A stretch of 64,000 nt of DNA from Yeosuana aromativorans (GCF_014646655.1 NZ_BMNR01000004.1:372001-436000), one strand, 5' to 3'; positions 16,990 to 26,608 are shown, numbered from the stretch's first letter. Made by a program: numbers and translations. The notes: generated by a model not told the origin, from the sequence alone.

Positions 16990-18240
16990 ATGCACATTAA
17001 ATTTATATGTCTCTTTAATTGTTTGCTTATTTCAAGTCTTGTTTGCAGCCAAGTTGAAGAGGTCAATCCACCTGATTACATTAAAACCATTAGCTTTAAA
17101 GGCAACACGCCCGAAAGTCAGTTACCAGTATTAAAACTAGGTGATTATGTTGATCTGGAATTTGATGTTTTAAATGGTGATGAAGATGATTACTATTACA
17201 CTATTGAACATTTTAATTTTGACTGGACGCCTTCGGTATTGATAAAATCTGAATATCTTGACGGCAATGATAACCAACGCATCCGCACCTATGAAAACTC
17301 GTTCAACACCTATCAAATATATTCACATTACAAACTTACCATTCCCAATGAACAGACCAAGCGCTTAAAGGTTTCTGGAAACTATATGATCAACATTTTT
17401 AACAGTGACAACGAATTGATGTTTTCAAGAAAATTTATGGTGTATGAAAACATGGCCAATGTTGGGGTCAACATCAAACGAACCCGAGATATCGCCTATA
17501 TTGAAGAGAAACAAAAAGTTGATATCAGCATTACACCTAAAAGTTCGCATTTTAACAATCCTAAGCAGAACGTCAAGATTTTGGTGGTTCAAAACAACAA
17601 TCTAAATACAGCCATTTCTAATCTTGTGCCCCAATACACGATAGGCAATCAACTCATTTACAAATATGACTCTGAATCCAGTTTTTGGGCGGGCAATGAA
17701 TATTTGTTTTTTGAAAACAAAGATGTCAGGGCTTCAAATACGGGCATACAACATATTGATTTAGAGGACTTATACCATAACTATCTTTTTACAAATTATT
17801 CAAGAGCAGATAAACCCTACACTTACAATCCTGATATCAACGGAAATTATCTGGTAACTGTTTTAGACAGGGACAATCCGGATATTGAAGCGGACTACGT
17901 TTGGATTCATTTCTCTTTATTACCAGACCCAAGATTTAAAGGAAAAACCATTCATGTTTATGGAAATTTCAATAATTACGCTATTGACGACACTACAAAA
18001 ATGGTTTATGATGATGTTGACAAAGTATACAAATGTGCTATACTCTTAAAACAAGGATTTTACAATTACAAATATGTAGCGGTTGAAAACAATGGAACCT
18101 TGAACGAAGGACTTGTGAGTGGGAATTTTTATCAAACTGAAAATAATTATAAAGTTATTGTCTATTACAGGGATTTAGGAAAGCGATATGACAGAATTGT
18201 TGGTTTTGGTGAAGGATCCTCGATAAATATCTCCAATTGA
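16990..18240 (+). CDS. type IX secretion system plug protein (DUF5103)
   Basis: A 416-residue exported protein with signal peptide MHIKFICLFNCLLISSLVCSQ. It matches my memory of the DUF5103 family, which Bacteroidota genomes annotate as the T9SS plug: PDYIKTISFKGNTPESQLPVLKLGD near the start, YYYTIEHFNFDWTPS, and a C-terminal stretch with FKGKTIHVYGNFNNY. The open frame reaches back to a TTG at 16960, but the ATG at 16990 gives a clean signal peptide. Family knowledge: the plug closes the periplasmic side of the SprA translocon. It diverges from nqrA. Confidence 0.85.
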   Translation: MHIKFICLFNCLLISSLVCSQVEEVNPPDYIKTISFKGNTPESQLPVLKLGDYVDLEFDVLNGDEDDYYYTIEHFNFDWTPSVLIKSEYLDGNDNQRIRTYENSFNTYQIYSHYKLTIPNEQTKRLKVSGNYMINIFNSDNELMFSRKFMVYENMANVGVNIKRTRDIAYIEEKQKVDISITPKSSHFNNPKQNVKILVVQNNNLNTAISNLVPQYTIGNQLIYKYDSESSFWAGNEYLFFENKDVRASNTGIQHIDLEDLYHNYLFTNYSRADKPYTYNPDINGNYLVTVLDRDNPDIEADYVWIHFSLLPDPRFKGKTIHVYGNFNNYAIDDTTKMVYDDVDKVYKCAILLKQGFYNYKYVAVENNGTLNEGLVSGNFYQTENNYKVIVYYRDLGKRYDRIVGFGEGSSINISN

Positions 18241-18283
18241 ACGGAATAATTAGGCTATATCACTTTTGAGAGAAAAAAATTTC

Positions 18284-18291
18284 TATTTTTG
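18284..18291 (+). promoter_or_regulatory. -7 box (TATTTTTG) for apaG
   Basis: An exact TAnnTTTG match, 32 bases before the apaG ATG. A TTTG at 18265-18268 is a possible but closely spaced -33 element. Confidence 0.55.
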
Positions 18292-18323
18292 TAAAGCAAA
18301 AACATTGTATATCAATAGATAAC

Positions 18324-18710
18324 ATGGTTCAACAAGTCACTAGAGGCATAAAAATTTCGGTAGAAACCACTTTTGAAGGCACATTTTATAAAAATTATAA
18401 AATACAATACGCCTTTGGATACCTTGTAACTATTGAAAACCAAAGCAAAGACTCTGTTCAACTAAATGCGCGCCATTGGAAAATTTACGATGCCTTAAAT
18501 AATATCGAAATTGTTTCAGGTGAAGGTGTTATTGGCAAAAAACCGGTCTTAAAGCCTGGCGAATCGCATACTTACACGTCTGGTTGTTTGTTGACCTCTC
18601 CGTTTGGAGCCATGCGAGGGTATTACAGTATGGTAAACTTTACAACCACCAAAAAATTTAAAGTTGCCATCCCCACTTTTAAATTAAGTGCGCCTTTCGC
18701 CATTAATTAA
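18324..18710 (+). CDS. apaG: ApaG family protein
   Basis: A 128-residue single-domain beta-sandwich protein of the ApaG/DUF525 family: GIKISVETTFEGTFYKN, FGYLVTIENQSKDSVQLNARHW, GVIGKKPVLKPGESHTYTSG and the typical GAMRGYYSM. The length is normal. The name comes from linkage with apaH in enterobacteria and from effects on Co2+ and Mg2+; the biochemical role is not settled. Its stop codon shares the palindrome TTAA (18707-18710) with the stop of the convergent gene. Confidence 0.93.
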   Translation: MVQQVTRGIKISVETTFEGTFYKNYKIQYAFGYLVTIENQSKDSVQLNARHWKIYDALNNIEIVSGEGVIGKKPVLKPGESHTYTSGCLLTSPFGAMRGYYSMVNFTTTKKFKVAIPTFKLSAPFAIN

Positions 18711-19711
18711 TTCTTTTGCTTTCTATTGAACCTGTAAACTTTTCCATTTTGTTGTATGTGGAAAAAATTACAATTTGAGTAATGTACAAATTCATATTCC
18801 AAATGATAATTAAAACTGGCATCCTGAACGGCAAATGTATCTTCTACATCAATATTTCCATGAGGTGAAATGCGCTTAAACAGATACTCTATATCATGCC
18901 CAATATGATGCAATTCAAACCAAGCACCTGCCGCAATACCAGATAACCATTGTGCCTTACCATGTAAACTCATAACAGGTTTGGGTTGCAAGGTGCCCTC
19001 AAAAGTTGGTTTATGGTCTTTAAGCCTATCCAAAAAACAACGTCTGTTCTCACTCATTTGAGTGCCTTTAAATTCTGAAACGACTCCTGTTTCAGAGACT
19101 TCATAGACCTGTTTTTCTGTATTTGACAACACAACATTCCCAACGGTACTTGGGGTAAACCAATTGGATTTTATAAGTTTCCTTTTAATTGAAGTATCAG
19201 TAACCGAAGCAATTAACGTATCGGTTACAAAACGAGCACAATTACAAGCGTCTTTGATAAAAGCGGCATACCTGATAAAATGCTTGTTCTGCATCATGGT
19301 GATATGCGCTCTAGCTTTTTCGTAATCTATAACATTACATACCGAAGCCACCAACTTACCATCACCATGGGTCAATTTTGGATGGGTTGCCAAAAATTCT
19401 AAAATATCATGAAGGTTTACAATGGTTTCGTCTTTAATTTGTGCTTTGATAGGAAATCTCAGCTCGGCATCCGTATCACCACCTCGAACCCGTCCAAAAG
19501 GTTCTGGCGTAATGTAGCGCCCAAAATCATGGTATTCCAAAACGCCCGTTGATTTGTTAATAAGGACCAATGCCGCATGTCCAGCCCTGACATAATTTTT
19601 TTTACCAATGCCTACAAACCGTAAAAAAGGGGAAAACCATTCTTTTGAAACCATGACAATGGTATCTGGATATGCCAAGGTTAAGATAAACGCCGTGTTA
19701 TTCATTGACAT
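18707..19711 (-). CDS. uncharacterised protein, DUF6695-like, possible cysteine peptidase fold
   Basis: A 334-residue protein without a signal peptide. It matches my memory of the Bacteroidota family DUF6695. Two separated segments suggest a permuted NlpC/P60 or LRAT-type thiol hydrolase: GHAALVLINKSTGVLEYHDFGRY (a candidate His) and DACNCARFVTDTLIAS (a candidate Cys in an NCxxF context). This is a fold suggestion only. The start overlaps the end of the NRDE gene by 14 bases (8 if the third-codon Met is used), so the pair is co-translated. Confidence 0.6.
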   Translation of the reverse strand: MSMNNTAFILTLAYPDTIVMVSKEWFSPFLRFVGIGKKNYVRAGHAALVLINKSTGVLEYHDFGRYITPEPFGRVRGGDTDAELRFPIKAQIKDETIVNLHDILEFLATHPKLTHGDGKLVASVCNVIDYEKARAHITMMQNKHFIRYAAFIKDACNCARFVTDTLIASVTDTSIKRKLIKSNWFTPSTVGNVVLSNTEKQVYEVSETGVVSEFKGTQMSENRRCFLDRLKDHKPTFEGTLQPKPVMSLHGKAQWLSGIAAGAWFELHHIGHDIEYLFKRISPHGNIDVEDTFAVQDASFNYHLEYEFVHYSNCNFFHIQQNGKVYRFNRKQKN

Positions 19712-20423
19712 TCTGAGGAATATTAAACACTTTCTCTGCTATGTCACTAGTCTCAAGATTTTCATAATGCATGTGCATCACTTCATCACTTTTTTCAACT
19801 TGGGTGATACTCATGGTCTTGACAAATCCTCTGTCCATAACCACTCCAAAGTGCTTATTATCTTGTCCAGCCGTTTTATGGAATTCCAATAAGGTTTCTG
19901 CATTTAAATCATGGGTCTCCTTGAAGGCTCCAAACCATTGTTTACGTTTTAATTTCATAGCTTCATCATATAAGGTTGATGACGACCATATCCTAGGTTT
20001 CAATGGTAATTCATCCACATGCTTTTTTAAGCCATCCCAAACCAACTCATACAATTTAAGTTCAGTATTCCAATCAACAATAATCATAGTGAATGGTTCA
20101 ATACCCTTTAAATCATAAGATTCTATAGTTGGTATTATAACATCTGACACCAAAAAATCTTGGGCCACAACACCTCGACTCTTTCTATAATTTGCTTGTC
20201 TTTGATGGGATACAAAGCCACCATTGAGCACACAAACCAATCGATTATTATCACTCACTCCTATCCATGTTCCTCCTGAAAGTTTATCCTTTGGGAATAA
20301 TAGCTTTGCCCCGTTAATATCATAAAAATCCGGAGAAAGCGATACCCTATTGGGTGATTCATCCCGATTTGAAGTCAATATAAAATCTTGGTTTCCCTTA
20401 GGAATGATTGTAACTGTACACAT
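19698..20423 (-). CDS. NRDE (TANGO2-like) family protein
   Basis: A 241-residue protein beginning MCTVTIIPKG and carrying NRDESPNR (residues about 18-25), the signature naming the NRDE family, followed by GGTWIGVSDNNRLVCVLNGG. The invariant Cys2 suggests an N-terminal-nucleophile hydrolase fold, since removal of Met would expose it; this is structural inference. The eukaryotic relative TANGO2 has been linked to haem or lipid handling, which may not transfer. It overlaps the following gene and forms a two-gene unit with it. Confidence 0.85.
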   Translation of the reverse strand: MCTVTIIPKGNQDFILTSNRDESPNRVSLSPDFYDINGAKLLFPKDKLSGGTWIGVSDNNRLVCVLNGGFVSHQRQANYRKSRGVVAQDFLVSDVIIPTIESYDLKGIEPFTMIIVDWNTELKLYELVWDGLKKHVDELPLKPRIWSSSTLYDEAMKLKRKQWFGAFKETHDLNAETLLEFHKTAGQDNKHFGVVMDRGFVKTMSITQVEKSDEVMHMHYENLETSDIAEKVFNIPQNVNE

Positions 20424-20523
20424 AACATTTAAAGTCTAATTACAGGTTGGAAACTTACAAAAAATAAACAAATTTTAACGCGCTTTTAATACCAGCCTTT
20501 TTTAAGAATCATTAAAAAATTCG

Positions 20524-20531
20524 TAATTTTG
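20524..20531 (+). promoter_or_regulatory. -7 box (TAATTTTG) for pruA
   Basis: An exact TAnnTTTG match, 51 bases before the pruA ATG. Confidence 0.5.
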
Positions 20532-20582
20532 TAACATAAAATATGTTATTTTTTAAAATAAAATCAATAAATCGAAAAAAAC

Positions 20583-22211
20583 ATGGGAAAAGGATTTTTT
20601 AATGTACCAATTGCTGTAAACGAACCCGTTAAAAGCTATGCGCCCGGCTCACCTGAGCGAGAGGCTGTTCTAAAAGCTTATAAAAGCATGTACAACAGCA
20701 AAACAGATGTTCCATTATACATTAATGGAGAAGATGTGTTAACAGGAAAAACCAGAACCATGTCGCCTCCTCATGATCACAAACACGTGGTGGGCTCTTA
20801 TCACCTTGCTGAAAAAGAACATGTTGAAGATGCCATTGCAACCGCCTTGGAAGCAAGGAAAAGTTGGTCGCAATTACCTTGGGAACAACGTGCTGCCATC
20901 TTTTTAAAAGCAGCCGAATTGATTGCTGGACCTTATAGAGCAAAAATCAATGCTGCCACTATGATTGCGCAATCAAAAACCATTCATCAAGCTGAAATTG
21001 ATTCAGCCTGTGAATTGGTTGACTTCTTGCGCTTCAACGTACAGTACATGACCGAAATATACAAGGAACAACCCAATAGCAGTAGCGATGCTTGGAATCG
21101 TGTGGAATACAGACCGCTTGAAGGATTTACCTATGCGGTAACACCATTTAACTTTACCGCTATTGCGGGTAATTTACCATCGTGCATGGCCTTAATGGGC
21201 AATGTGGTAGTTTGGAAACCCAGTGACAGTCAAGTGTTTTCTGCTAAAGTCATTATGGATGTATTTAAGGAAGCTGGCGTTCCTGCTGGTGTCATCAATG
21301 TGGTGTTTGGAGACCCAGCCATGATAACTGATACTGTTTTGGCAAGTCCGGATTTTTCTGGATTGCACTTTACCGGCTCCACATTTGTATTTAAGGAACT
21401 TTGGAAAAAGATTGGAAACAACATCCATAACTACAAAACCTATCCAAGAATTGTAGGCGAAACTGGTGGTAAGGACTTTATTGTAGCCCATAAAACGGCC
21501 AATGCCAAACAAGTGGCCACGGCTATTGTAAGAGGTGCCTTTGAATTTCAAGGCCAAAAATGTAGTGCCGCTTCAAGAGCGTACATTCCAAAAAGTTTAT
21601 GGGATGATGTGAAGAAATTTGTCATTGAAGACGTGAAATCCTTTAAAATGGGCTCACCGGACGATATGAGCAACTTTATTACGGCCGTCATTCATGAAGG
21701 TTCGTTTGATAAACTTGCCAAATATATTGATCAAGCCAAATCAGACCGTGATGCTGAGATTGTTGTTGGTGGTGGTTATGATAAATCAAAAGGGTATTTT
21801 ATTGAACCTACTGTAATTCTTACTACCAACCCAAAATACACAACCATGTGCACGGAGCTGTTTGGCCCTGTTATTACCATTTATGTGTATGAAGATGACG
21901 CTTACTCAGACACCTTAAAATTAGTGGATGGCACTAGTGAATACGCTTTAACAGGTGCTATCTTGGCAACCGACAGAACTGCTATTACAGAGGCTACCAC
22001 AGCTTTACAAAATTGTGCTGGTAACTTTTATATTAATGACAAGCCAACCGGAGCCGTTGTTGGGCAACAGCCATTTGGAGGCGCCAGAGCTTCTGGAACC
22101 AATGATAAAGCAGGAAGTGCTCAAAACCTGTTACGTTGGGTATCACCGAGATTGATTAAGGAGACCTTTGTAACACCGACAGATTATAGATATCCGTTTT
22201 TAGGAAAATAA
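20583..22211 (+). CDS. pruA: L-glutamate gamma-semialdehyde (1-pyrroline-5-carboxylate) dehydrogenase
   Basis: A 542-residue NAD-dependent aldehyde dehydrogenase that oxidises glutamate semialdehyde to glutamate in proline catabolism. The length and N-terminus (GFFNVPIAVNEPVKSYAPGSPER) match the single-domain P5CDH class. Catalytic features: PFNFTAIAGNLPS, FTGSTFVFKELWKKIG, GETGGKDFIVAH with the general-base Glu, and FEFQGQKCSAASRAYIP with the catalytic Cys. The C-terminus contains PFGGARASGTNDKAGS. The proline dehydrogenase gene is not beside it. A terminator follows directly, so it is a single-gene unit. Confidence 0.96.
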   Translation: MGKGFFNVPIAVNEPVKSYAPGSPEREAVLKAYKSMYNSKTDVPLYINGEDVLTGKTRTMSPPHDHKHVVGSYHLAEKEHVEDAIATALEARKSWSQLPWEQRAAIFLKAAELIAGPYRAKINAATMIAQSKTIHQAEIDSACELVDFLRFNVQYMTEIYKEQPNSSSDAWNRVEYRPLEGFTYAVTPFNFTAIAGNLPSCMALMGNVVVWKPSDSQVFSAKVIMDVFKEAGVPAGVINVVFGDPAMITDTVLASPDFSGLHFTGSTFVFKELWKKIGNNIHNYKTYPRIVGETGGKDFIVAHKTANAKQVATAIVRGAFEFQGQKCSAASRAYIPKSLWDDVKKFVIEDVKSFKMGSPDDMSNFITAVIHEGSFDKLAKYIDQAKSDRDAEIVVGGGYDKSKGYFIEPTVILTTNPKYTTMCTELFGPVITIYVYEDDAYSDTLKLVDGTSEYALTGAILATDRTAITEATTALQNCAGNFYINDKPTGAVVGQQPFGGARASGTNDKAGSAQNLLRWVSPRLIKETFVTPTDYRYPFLGK

Positions 22212-22231
22212 TTAAATCCTTACATATTACG

Positions 22232-22256
22232 AAACCTGCATTAAGCGGGTTTTTTG
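22232..22256 (+). terminator. terminator after pruA
   Basis: The stem AAACCTGC / GCGGGTTT (one G-T pair) with an ATTAA loop is followed by a T-rich run. It lies about 20 bases after the pruA stop. Confidence 0.8.
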
Positions 22257-22360
22257 TTTTTCTAATTATAGTTTGATTTCTTTAAACACAAATCCAATTT
22301 CATATACTTTCTAACAAATAAATTAAGCTTTTTTAGTACCTTGATTTTAAAATCTAATAA

Positions 22361-23647
22361 ATGAGTAAAAAAATAAGCTTAAAAGATGCCATCTCAATAG
22401 GAATTGGCGGTATGGTTGGTGGTGGTATTTTTGCGGTACTCGGATTGGCCGTTTCACTTGCAAAAGGAGGCACGCCAATTGCTTTCCTTTTGGCCGGTTT
22501 GCTGGCTTTAATCACGTCGTATAGTTATGCCAAACTTTCAAATAAATATCCTGATAGAGGTGGCACCGTAAAATTCATTAATCAAGGTTTTGGTAAATCC
22601 GTTTTCAGTGGTGGCATCAACAATCTTTTGTGGGTCAGTTACATTATCATGCTTTCGTTATATGCTTCGGCATTTGGTTCTTATGCCCCAAACCTATTGG
22701 GAATAACCCATGACAAAACCATTGATTTTCATTTATATGCTAGTGCTATCATAGTTTTGGCAACAGCCATTAATTATTACAGTATTGCGGTTGTTGGCAA
22801 AATAGAATCATACGCCGTAATCATCAAATTGGTAATTCTAATCGCCTTTATTGGCATTGGAGCTTATGGATTATCCGGAAATCCAAATCTATCGCAATTG
22901 GCCATTTCACAATGGGAAACCCCAATTCAATTATTCACTGGGGGCATGGTAATTTTTGTTGCTTATGAAGGATTTGAACTGATTGCCAATGCGGCACCTG
23001 ATTTGATCAATCCTGAAAAAAACATACCACGAGCCTATTACTATTCGGTGATTTTTGTTATTCTTTTGTATATCATCATTGCCATTGTAACCGTGGGTTC
23101 GCTTCCATTTCAAAAAATTGCCGATGCCCAGGATTATGTGCTGGCTGAAGCGGCCAAACCCATGCTGGGAACATTAGGGTTTTCAATTATTACCATAGCG
23201 GCTTTAATTTCAACATTCTCTGCCATTAACGCCTCATTATATGGTGGCAGCCGAGTAAATTTTGAAATTGCTGAAGATGATGAACTTCCGCACCATTTCC
23301 TGTCCAAACTTTGGAATCAACCAATTGGTTTGATGATTACGGCACTAGTAACATTGATTTTAGTAAATCTTCTTGATTTAGAGAGCATATCAACCGCAGG
23401 CAGTGTGGGGTTTTTGCTCATTTTTGGCATGGTAAATCTTGTAGGTTACAAACAATCAAAAGAGACAAGCTGCAATAAAATTATACCTTTTACGGGGTTT
23501 TTTTTGTGTATGATTGCAACCGTGATTTTAATCAAACAACAATTCAGCTCAAACAGTTTGGGGGTCATTGTTTCAGTCTCCATAATTGGATTTTGCTTTT
23601 TGGCGGAATTCATTTACAAAAAGACAGAATCGAACAAATCTTCCTAA
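22361..23647 (+). CDS. APC-superfamily amino acid permease
   Basis: A 428-residue inner-membrane transporter with about 12 predicted helices. The first helix carries the substrate-binding glycine motif of the family (SIGIGGMVGGGIFAVLGLA, residues about 12-30). Another helix reads FVAYEGFELIANAAPDL, followed by PRAYYYSVIFVI. The substrate cannot be assigned; the position after pruA is compatible with amino acid uptake but is not proof. No soluble C-terminal domain is present. Confidence 0.88.
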   Translation: MSKKISLKDAISIGIGGMVGGGIFAVLGLAVSLAKGGTPIAFLLAGLLALITSYSYAKLSNKYPDRGGTVKFINQGFGKSVFSGGINNLLWVSYIIMLSLYASAFGSYAPNLLGITHDKTIDFHLYASAIIVLATAINYYSIAVVGKIESYAVIIKLVILIAFIGIGAYGLSGNPNLSQLAISQWETPIQLFTGGMVIFVAYEGFELIANAAPDLINPEKNIPRAYYYSVIFVILLYIIIAIVTVGSLPFQKIADAQDYVLAEAAKPMLGTLGFSIITIAALISTFSAINASLYGGSRVNFEIAEDDELPHHFLSKLWNQPIGLMITALVTLILVNLLDLESISTAGSVGFLLIFGMVNLVGYKQSKETSCNKIIPFTGFFLCMIATVILIKQQFSSNSLGVIVSVSIIGFCFLAEFIYKKTESNKSS

Positions 23648-23711
23648 AATAAAAGCAATCCACATGACGTTTAAAAACATTACTCTAGTAGGGTTTAACC
23701 AATAGTTTCAG

Positions 23712-23719
23712 TAAATTTG
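23712..23719 (+). promoter_or_regulatory. -7 box (TAAATTTG) for the TPR gene
   Basis: An exact TAnnTTTG match, 27 bases before the ATG of the TPR protein. Confidence 0.55.
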
Positions 23720-23746
23720 AATGTATCTTAAAATACATATTAACAG

Positions 23747-24697
23747 ATGAAAAAATACACCTTTTTTTTTATAATAATATTACCGTTTCTCGGCTTAGCA
23801 CAATCCAACAAGCTTGTAAGACAGGGGTTGAGAGCTACAAATCCTGAAGAAAAAATCAACCTGTTTTCACAGGCAATAGAATTGGATCCTGAAAATTTGG
23901 ATGCATACTTTTACAGAGGTGTCACCAAGGATAATATTGGCGATTATAGCGGAGCCATTCTGGATTATACCAAGGTCATTTTTTTTGAACCTACTGCTGA
24001 TGTCTATTTTAATAGGGGAAATTCAAAATACAGTTTAATGGATTACTTGGGAGCCAAAGAAGATTATGAAAAAGCCTTGGAATTGAATCATGAATTTTTG
24101 GAAGCCAAATATAGTTTGGCAATGGCAAAATATGATTTGAAAGATTACAAAGGGGCTGTTGCAGATTTAAATGCCTTACCAAAAACAGCTTATGTTTACT
24201 TACAACTTGGACGATCTTACGAAGCTCTTGATGATTACAAAAATGCTTTAATTAATTATTCCTTAGCTATTGTAAATGATAAAAGCTCACAAAACTTTTA
24301 TGCCCGCGGATTGTTTTACATGGGGATAAACTATTACAAAAATGCCAATGAAGACTTTACAACTTCATTTTATTTAGACAACAGCAACGTATCAGCTCTA
24401 TTTTTTAAGGGTGTGTCACACTATTTATTGGGTGAATTTGACCTAGCTTTAAACTCATTTTCTGTGGTATCACAGAACGATCCAACCGATTTTGATGCAC
24501 AAATAGGCCTGGCACTAACCTATCTTCATTTAGAAGATCCTGCAAAAGCAAAACTTAATTTCAATAAAGCAAAAAGTATTTTGAAAGGCACCGACCTGTC
24601 AAAACCTGATGACATAAATTTATTTGAAAACACCTATTGGTTCCAAAACCAATATAGTGCGTTCAATAGGGATTTTGATACATTAAATAATATATAA
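23747..24697 (+). CDS. secreted tetratricopeptide-repeat protein
   Basis: A 316-residue protein with a signal peptide (MKKYTFFFIIILPFLGLAQ). Successive TPR units follow from about residue 30 to 280, for example LDAYFYRGVTKDNIGDYSGAI, ADVYFNRGNSKYSLMDYLGAK and SALFFKGVSHYLLGEFDLAL. TPR proteins act as binding scaffolds. Export suggests a periplasmic or outer-membrane role, but no partner is encoded nearby. It converges with rsmG. Confidence 0.88.
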   Translation: MKKYTFFFIIILPFLGLAQSNKLVRQGLRATNPEEKINLFSQAIELDPENLDAYFYRGVTKDNIGDYSGAILDYTKVIFFEPTADVYFNRGNSKYSLMDYLGAKEDYEKALELNHEFLEAKYSLAMAKYDLKDYKGAVADLNALPKTAYVYLQLGRSYEALDDYKNALINYSLAIVNDKSSQNFYARGLFYMGINYYKNANEDFTTSFYLDNSNVSALFFKGVSHYLLGEFDLALNSFSVVSQNDPTDFDAQIGLALTYLHLEDPAKAKLNFNKAKSILKGTDLSKPDDINLFENTYWFQNQYSAFNRDFDTLNNI

Positions 24698-24712
24698 TAA
24701 AAACACATCTTG

Positions 24713-25342
24713 TTAACCTTTATATTTCAGTGGCAAATGCACTACTTTTTTGGTTTCAAAAAAGTCTTCGGTAAAATAATCACTTAAATTATAAATTGTA
24801 ACCGTTTTATAATCTTTAAGTTCTTCGGATAGGTCACCACCTTTTAAATATAAGATACCATTTTTTAGCGGATGGTTTTGCGTTTTGGCAATTTTACCTT
24901 TGGTCCAATGCACAAATGTTGGCATAGCAGCCACGGCCCTACTCACAATAAAATCGTATGTGCCGGTAATGTCCTCAACACGGCTATTGGTGGTCTTAAC
25001 ATTAGTTACGCCCAAACCTTCAACAACCTCATCAACCACTTTAAGTTTTTTGGCAATACTATCAACCAAATGAAAAGAAGCCTCTGGATACATTATTGCC
25101 AAAGGTATACCAGGAAAACCACCTCCCGTTCCAACATCCAGTATCTTGGCATTTTCATTAAACGGCATAACTTTTGCAATACCAAGAGAATGAAGCACAT
25201 GGCGCAAATATAATTCATCAATATCCTTTCGAGATACCACGTTAATTCTTAAATTCCAGTCCTGATAAAGCGATTCCAGTTTTTTGAATTTTGCAATTTG
25301 GTCTTCTGTAAGATTTGGGAAATATTTTAAAATAAGTTCCAT
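24713..25342 (-). CDS. rsmG: 16S rRNA (guanine527-N7)-methyltransferase
   Basis: A 209-residue SAM-dependent methyltransferase that modifies G527 of 16S rRNA. The family pattern is complete: NLRINVVSRKDIDELYLRHVLHSL, the SAM-binding ILDVGTGGGFPGIPLAI, HLVDSIAKKLKVVDEV, and DFIVSRAVAAMPTFVHW. Size and domain order are typical. A -7 box lies 17 bases upstream of the ATG, and the promoter region is shared with the divergent desaturase. Confidence 0.96.
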   Translation of the reverse strand: MELILKYFPNLTEDQIAKFKKLESLYQDWNLRINVVSRKDIDELYLRHVLHSLGIAKVMPFNENAKILDVGTGGGFPGIPLAIMYPEASFHLVDSIAKKLKVVDEVVEGLGVTNVKTTNSRVEDITGTYDFIVSRAVAAMPTFVHWTKGKIAKTQNHPLKNGILYLKGGDLSEELKDYKTVTIYNLSDYFTEDFFETKKVVHLPLKYKG

Positions 25343-25359
25343 TAACGCGTTATTTTCTG

Positions 25360-25367
25360 CAAAAATA
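25360..25367 (-). promoter_or_regulatory. -7 box (TATTTTTG) for rsmG
   Basis: An exact TAnnTTTG match on the minus strand, 17 bases before the rsmG ATG. Confidence 0.55.
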
Positions 25368-25424
25368 TACTTTTTATATACATATTTTTGCGAAAAAACG
25401 TTATTAGTTCATTCGGTTTATACC

Positions 25425-25432
25425 TATCTTTG
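25425..25432 (+). promoter_or_regulatory. -7 box (TATCTTTG) for the desaturase
   Basis: An exact TAnnTTTG match, 53 bases before the desaturase ATG. A second match (TATTTTTG, 25383-25390) lies further upstream. Confidence 0.5.
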
Positions 25433-25485
25433 CGACGTGTGTAATAAATCGTTTTTTTTCGATATCACAATTTTAAATTAATAGC

Positions 25486-26586
25486 ATGACTAAACAAACA
25501 CTTTCGTTCTCCAGAACAGATTCTGCAAAGTTTTTTAGAACCTTAAATAAACGCGTAAACGACTACTTTAAAACCAACAATATAAAACGTACCGGAAACT
25601 GGCAATTATGGGTAAAAACCATAATCATGTTTTCCTTGTTCTTAACACCTTATTTTTTGATCCTTACCATTGATATTCCGGGTTGGGCTCAATTACTTTT
25701 AACTATTGTAATGGGCATTGGCATGGCTGGTGTTGGCATGAATGTGATGCATGATGGCAACCACGGTTCTTTTTCAAACAAAGAATGGGTTAATAGACTT
25801 ATGGGCAGTAGTATATATATTTTAGCTGGCAATGTTTACAATTGGCAAGTTCAACATAATGTGTTGCACCACACGTATACCAACATTCACGGAATGGATG
25901 AGGATTTAGAAGCTGGACGTATTTTACGCTTTACCAAACATTCTGATTGGAAATGGTATCACCGATTTCAACATTATTATTCCGTATTACTTTACGGATT
26001 GCTCACCATCAATTGGGCCATTACCACAGACTGGCAACAAATGAAGCGGTATATGAAACGTAAACTGTCCTACGGAAAATTGCCAAATCCTGTTTGGAAT
26101 TGGAGCAAGTTGGTTATATCAAAAATAATTTATGTTGGTATTTGGATTGTAATACCCATGTTGTTTTTAGACATTGCCTGGTGGAAAATTTTAATCGGTT
26201 TTTTTATTATGCATTACACTGCCGGTTTAATTTTAAGTATTGTATTTCAATTGGCCCATGTTATGGAAGAAGCCGAAATGCCCATGCCAGAAAAAGATGG
26301 CACCATGAAAAACACTTGGGCAATTCATCAGCTTAATACCACAATTAATTTTAGCACAAAAAATAAAATAGTCAACTGGTTTACTGGTGGCTTAAATCAC
26401 CAAGTAGAGCATCATATTTTTCCAAATATCAGTCATGTTCACTACACTAAAATTTCAAAAATAGTGAAAGAGACCGCTAAAGAATTTAACTTACCATACT
26501 ACGAATATAAAACAACGCGAAAAGCTATCATCGCGCATTTTAAATACCTCCGTGATATGGGAATGAAACCTGCATTACAAGTCTAA
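25486..26586 (+). CDS. membrane fatty acid (acyl-CoA) desaturase
   Basis: A 366-residue di-iron membrane enzyme that inserts a double bond in acyl chains. The three histidine boxes are intact: HDGNH (His89, His93), HNVLHH (His124, His128, His129) and HQVEHH in the C-terminal part before IFPN. Hydrophobic helices flank the boxes at about residues 45-85 and 205-255. The regiospecificity is not readable, and no fused cytochrome b5 domain is present. The aminotransferase gene starts 22 bases downstream and may share its transcript. Confidence 0.92.
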   Translation: MTKQTLSFSRTDSAKFFRTLNKRVNDYFKTNNIKRTGNWQLWVKTIIMFSLFLTPYFLILTIDIPGWAQLLLTIVMGIGMAGVGMNVMHDGNHGSFSNKEWVNRLMGSSIYILAGNVYNWQVQHNVLHHTYTNIHGMDEDLEAGRILRFTKHSDWKWYHRFQHYYSVLLYGLLTINWAITTDWQQMKRYMKRKLSYGKLPNPVWNWSKLVISKIIYVGIWIVIPMLFLDIAWWKILIGFFIMHYTAGLILSIVFQLAHVMEEAEMPMPEKDGTMKNTWAIHQLNTTINFSTKNKIVNWFTGGLNHQVEHHIFPNISHVHYTKISKIVKETAKEFNLPYYEYKTTRKAIIAHFKYLRDMGMKPALQV

Positions 26587-26608
26587 CCATTTTTTATTAT
26601 TATTTTAA

